Source of the DNA: Mucilaginibacter sp. OK268
GTDB lineage: Bacteria; Bacteroidota; Bacteroidia; Sphingobacteriales; Sphingobacteriaceae
NCBI RefSeq assembly: GCF_900103125.1
Contig: NZ_FNJV01000016.1
Span: forward strand, 1-64,000
DNA: 64,000 bases
Direction: 5' to 3'
Part shown: one piece after another, positions 62,025 to 64,000 of the stretch
Numbering within the stretch: the stretch's first letter is position 1
How the letters are laid out: each line of letters opens with the position of its first letter
Translations under genes and position numbers: made by a program
The notes under the pieces: model-generated
Told to the model about the DNA's origin: nothing
Database searches by the model: none
What the model saw: the letters and a program-made list of their open reading frames with translations, nothing else

Positions 62025-63152
62025 CTACCGCACAAACCCAATAGCCTCCTTCATACAAACCGGCAACGTATTTAGGGCAGGTTTACCGGTAAACAAAGAG
62101 AACGATCCGCTATAATCCCAAAGCATACCCGGAATGTTTAGCCGTTTAAGGGCCACCCGCATAACTTTAATATAACGACAGCGGCTGTCGAGATCGGCGT
62201 ATTTATTATAAACACCATATTCGCCACAAAGTATGGGCACATTATACTTATTGGCCCAGTCCTTAGCTATCTGTAGCTTATCATTAATGGAACGCTCGTT
62301 ACCATCTTTATTGTACTTGTTATAATTGAGTTCGCCATCGGTTCCTTTGGCTTTTGGGTTAAGGGCTGGAAAATTTTCCGCATTATAAGGAAATGATACC
62401 CCGGTTGTTGCCACCTGGTCGCCCACCCAGGCTGCGCCCTGATGGGTAAAAAAAAACGGTTCATAAAAATGAAACGTATAAATGATGTTCTCGTCGGCCA
62501 GGCGTACAAAGCGGCTCAGTTCATAAATGCTATTATAATTGGATGCGCCGATGATGAGGGTATGTCGTTTATCAACTTTCCGGATAGCGGTTACTATATT
62601 ATAGGCCGCGTCTTTCCACACTTTGGGGTCAATTCTGGGCGGTTCGTTATAAAGCTCAAAAAAGACATCATCGGCGCTGGTATGAGTATACCGTTTTACT
62701 ATTTTTAACCACTGATTAATAATTATAGGTGTTTCCACCAAATAATTGGTATCATTTAACTTGCCGTAATGGTAATCAATCACCAGTTTAAATCCATAAT
62801 CGTGGCATTGTTTTACTACCTGGTCAATCCGCTTGTATACCTCTTCATCGGGTATGTGCTGCTCCTGAAACCAGCTAAAAGCTACGGGTAACCTGATACT
62901 TTTAAAGCCCAGTTTTTTCAATAACTCCAGATCGTTTTTTTTTAAACCTTCTTCCGCAAACGTTTGTTTAACCCATGTTTGTTCCAGCCATGAAATGCTG
63001 ATGCCATTATCCAGACTTTGCGCCCGTTTAAAAGCCAGCGAACGGGCTTGCGGCATTTTTGGACTGCTTTTTGCAAGAGCGCCAGCAGTTGATACTATGA
63101 GTATTAACAAATAGTTTAAGATTTGCGTTAAAAGAATTACTCTGCCCCTCAT
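62025..63152 (-). CDS. Secreted glycoside hydrolase family 5 (cellulase-type)
   Basis: 375 residues with an N-terminal hydrophobic export segment (about 5-25). The barrel has LLKKLGFKSIRLPVAFSWFQ, VIDYHYGKLND, the acid/base Glu170 in FFELYNEPPR and the nucleophile Glu311 in PILCGEYGVYNK. It cuts beta-linked glycans such as cellulose, mannan or mixed-linkage glucan; the subfamily cannot be named from the sequence. It is divergent from the histidine kinase at the window end. Confidence 0.9.
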   Translation of the reverse strand: MRGRVILLTQILNYLLILIVSTAGALAKSSPKMPQARSLAFKRAQSLDNGISISWLEQTWVKQTFAEEGLKKNDLELLKKLGFKSIRLPVAFSWFQEQHIPDEEVYKRIDQVVKQCHDYGFKLVIDYHYGKLNDTNYLVETPIIINQWLKIVKRYTHTSADDVFFELYNEPPRIDPKVWKDAAYNIVTAIRKVDKRHTLIIGASNYNSIYELSRFVRLADENIIYTFHFYEPFFFTHQGAAWVGDQVATTGVSFPYNAENFPALNPKAKGTDGELNYNKYNKDGNERSINDKLQIAKDWANKYNVPILCGEYGVYNKYADLDSRCRYIKVMRVALKRLNIPGMLWDYSGSFSLFTGKPALNTLPVCMKEAIGFVR

Positions 63153-63226
63153 CTCTTAAACCTTAAATGATAAAAACCCATAAAAAAACAGGAGTTGATT
63201 TTAATTATAATTTAAGATAACGAATA

Positions 63227-64000
63227 ATGTTTGTTCAAATTGCAAAAGACGAATTAATAAAAGAGACCTCGAAAAAAGCATGGTTCCAAACCAATAATAT
63301 TATTTGGCCCATTATTTTGCTTTACCCGGTTTTCAGTATTGTTGATTACGTATATGCACCAGAAATTTGGATACAGTTTTTTATTGTAAGGTTGATCACC
63401 AGCGCTTTGATATTTGGCTTGCACGGGCTTTTTACTGCTAAAGGATATGATTACCGTTTGTTGCTGCATATCAGTTTCTTTATGCTATCAGTAACATCGG
63501 CGCTTTTATGCAATATTGTAAAGATCCAGAACCTTAATATTTACTACCTGGTTTTTGCAACCATCGTATTGTTCTTTAACCTGCAGGTATTTTGGGAGCC
63601 TTTTAACTCCTTTATAGAGGTACTGGTAGCCTTATTGCTACTGGCTATATTTTTCAATTTATTCAGCGAATATAACCTCGATATCGTGATCAGTAATGGC
63701 GGTCAGTTCTTTTTTATAACCGCTATTATTTCATGTATTATCCCCGGCACCCGTTACAAGGTAATGCGGAGGGATGTACGCTCGCAGATACTGATCGAAA
63801 AATCAAACGAACAACTTAAGCAGCAAAATGCCGACATTAATGCCAAAAACAACCTGATCGACGCGCAATATGAACAGTTACGCAAAATTGACGGGCAAAA
63901 GAACAGCTTTATTAATATAGCCGGGCACGATCTTAAAAACCTTATTGGCTCGGTGGTGATGAGCAATAACATGATCAAGGAAGAAGATTATCGCCTGAGC
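63227..64000 (+). CDS. Sensor histidine kinase, 5' part (runs off the window)
   Basis: An open frame of 258 codons from ATG 63227 to the window end. The first 190 residues or so contain about six membrane helices (for example IIWPIILLYPVFSIVDYVYA, FFMLSVTSALLCNIVKIQNL, YYLVFATIVLFFNLQVFWEP). Then comes a coiled coil (SNEQLKQQNADINAKNNLID) and the start of the dimerisation and phosphoacceptor region with the H box FINIAGHDLKNLIG. The rest of the kinase lies beyond the window. The signal is unknown. It is divergent from the GH5 gene. Confidence 0.85.
   Translation, partial: MFVQIAKDELIKETSKKAWFQTNNIIWPIILLYPVFSIVDYVYAPEIWIQFFIVRLITSALIFGLHGLFTAKGYDYRLLLHISFFMLSVTSALLCNIVKIQNLNIYYLVFATIVLFFNLQVFWEPFNSFIEVLVALLLLAIFFNLFSEYNLDIVISNGGQFFFITAIISCIIPGTRYKVMRRDVRSQILIEKSNEQLKQQNADINAKNNLIDAQYEQLRKIDGQKNSFINIAGHDLKNLIGSVVMSNNMIKEEDYRLS

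Overview
The window looks like a chromosomal segment of a Sphingobacteriaceae bacterium (Bacteroidota), most like Mucilaginibacter or Pedobacter. This is inferred from protein style, from upstream TAnnTTTG promoter elements with weak Shine-Dalgarno signals, from a TonB-dependent receptor next to secreted glycosidases, from FtcD-type histidine degradation, and from many imperfect palindromic repeats between genes. I see no rRNA, tRNA, CRISPR array, transposase, integrase or phage gene.

Layout. 0.2-7.2 kb: a histidine-utilisation operon on the minus strand (marR-hutH-hutU-hutI-ftcD) with a palindromic operator in front of marR. 7.3-11 kb: a patatin-like lipase with membrane segments, a methyltransferase and an unknown membrane-anchored protein. 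11-18 kb: two tandem small secreted proteins under matching ECF-sigma-like promoters, an SGNH hydrolase, cytidine deaminase, parE and small genes. 18-32 kb: sugar and glycan metabolism, with an SDR and an IlvD/Edd sugar-acid dehydratase, GH31, a DUF5916/CBM9-like protein, a TonB receptor and GH20. 32-37.6 kb: housekeeping genes (BtuF-like protein, LysE, Nudix, PlsC, YkuK, rhodanese, SRPBCC). 38-43.8 kb: an O-acyltransferase followed by a duplicated pair of outer-membrane barrel plus acetylxylan-esterase-like hydrolase. 43.9-49.3 kb: a lipoprotein, radical SAM protein, DoxX, an ArsR-MFS unit, YdeI and VOC genes and a decayed VOC copy. 49.6-53.2 kb: a fused B12-dependent acyl-CoA mutase (IcmF). 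53.2-64 kb: a small Cys/Pro-rich double-glycine-leader peptide, a pentapeptide-repeat protein, an M23 peptidase with a DUF4846 protein, aldo/keto reductase, GIY-YIG, MscS, acyl-ACP desaturase, GH5 and a histidine kinase cut by the window end.

The most unusual observations are as follows. (1) The IcmF gene carries three in-frame insertions of the palindromic repeats that otherwise lie between genes, making the protein about 100 residues longer than usual. (2) A 66-residue precursor-like peptide has a GG leader and a six-cysteine, eight-proline core, with no recognisable maturation gene beside it. (3) A dispersed element of about 285 bp occurs twice, each ending in a GC-rich terminator-like hairpin. 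(4) A dispersed element of exactly 99 bp with perfect 12-bp terminal inverted repeats occurs twice. (5) A barrel-plus-esterase module is duplicated with the same 8-nt internal gap behind an O-acyltransferase, suggesting a polysaccharide O-acetylation/deacetylation system. (6) Two paralogous secreted proteins share ECF-type promoters of identical spacing.
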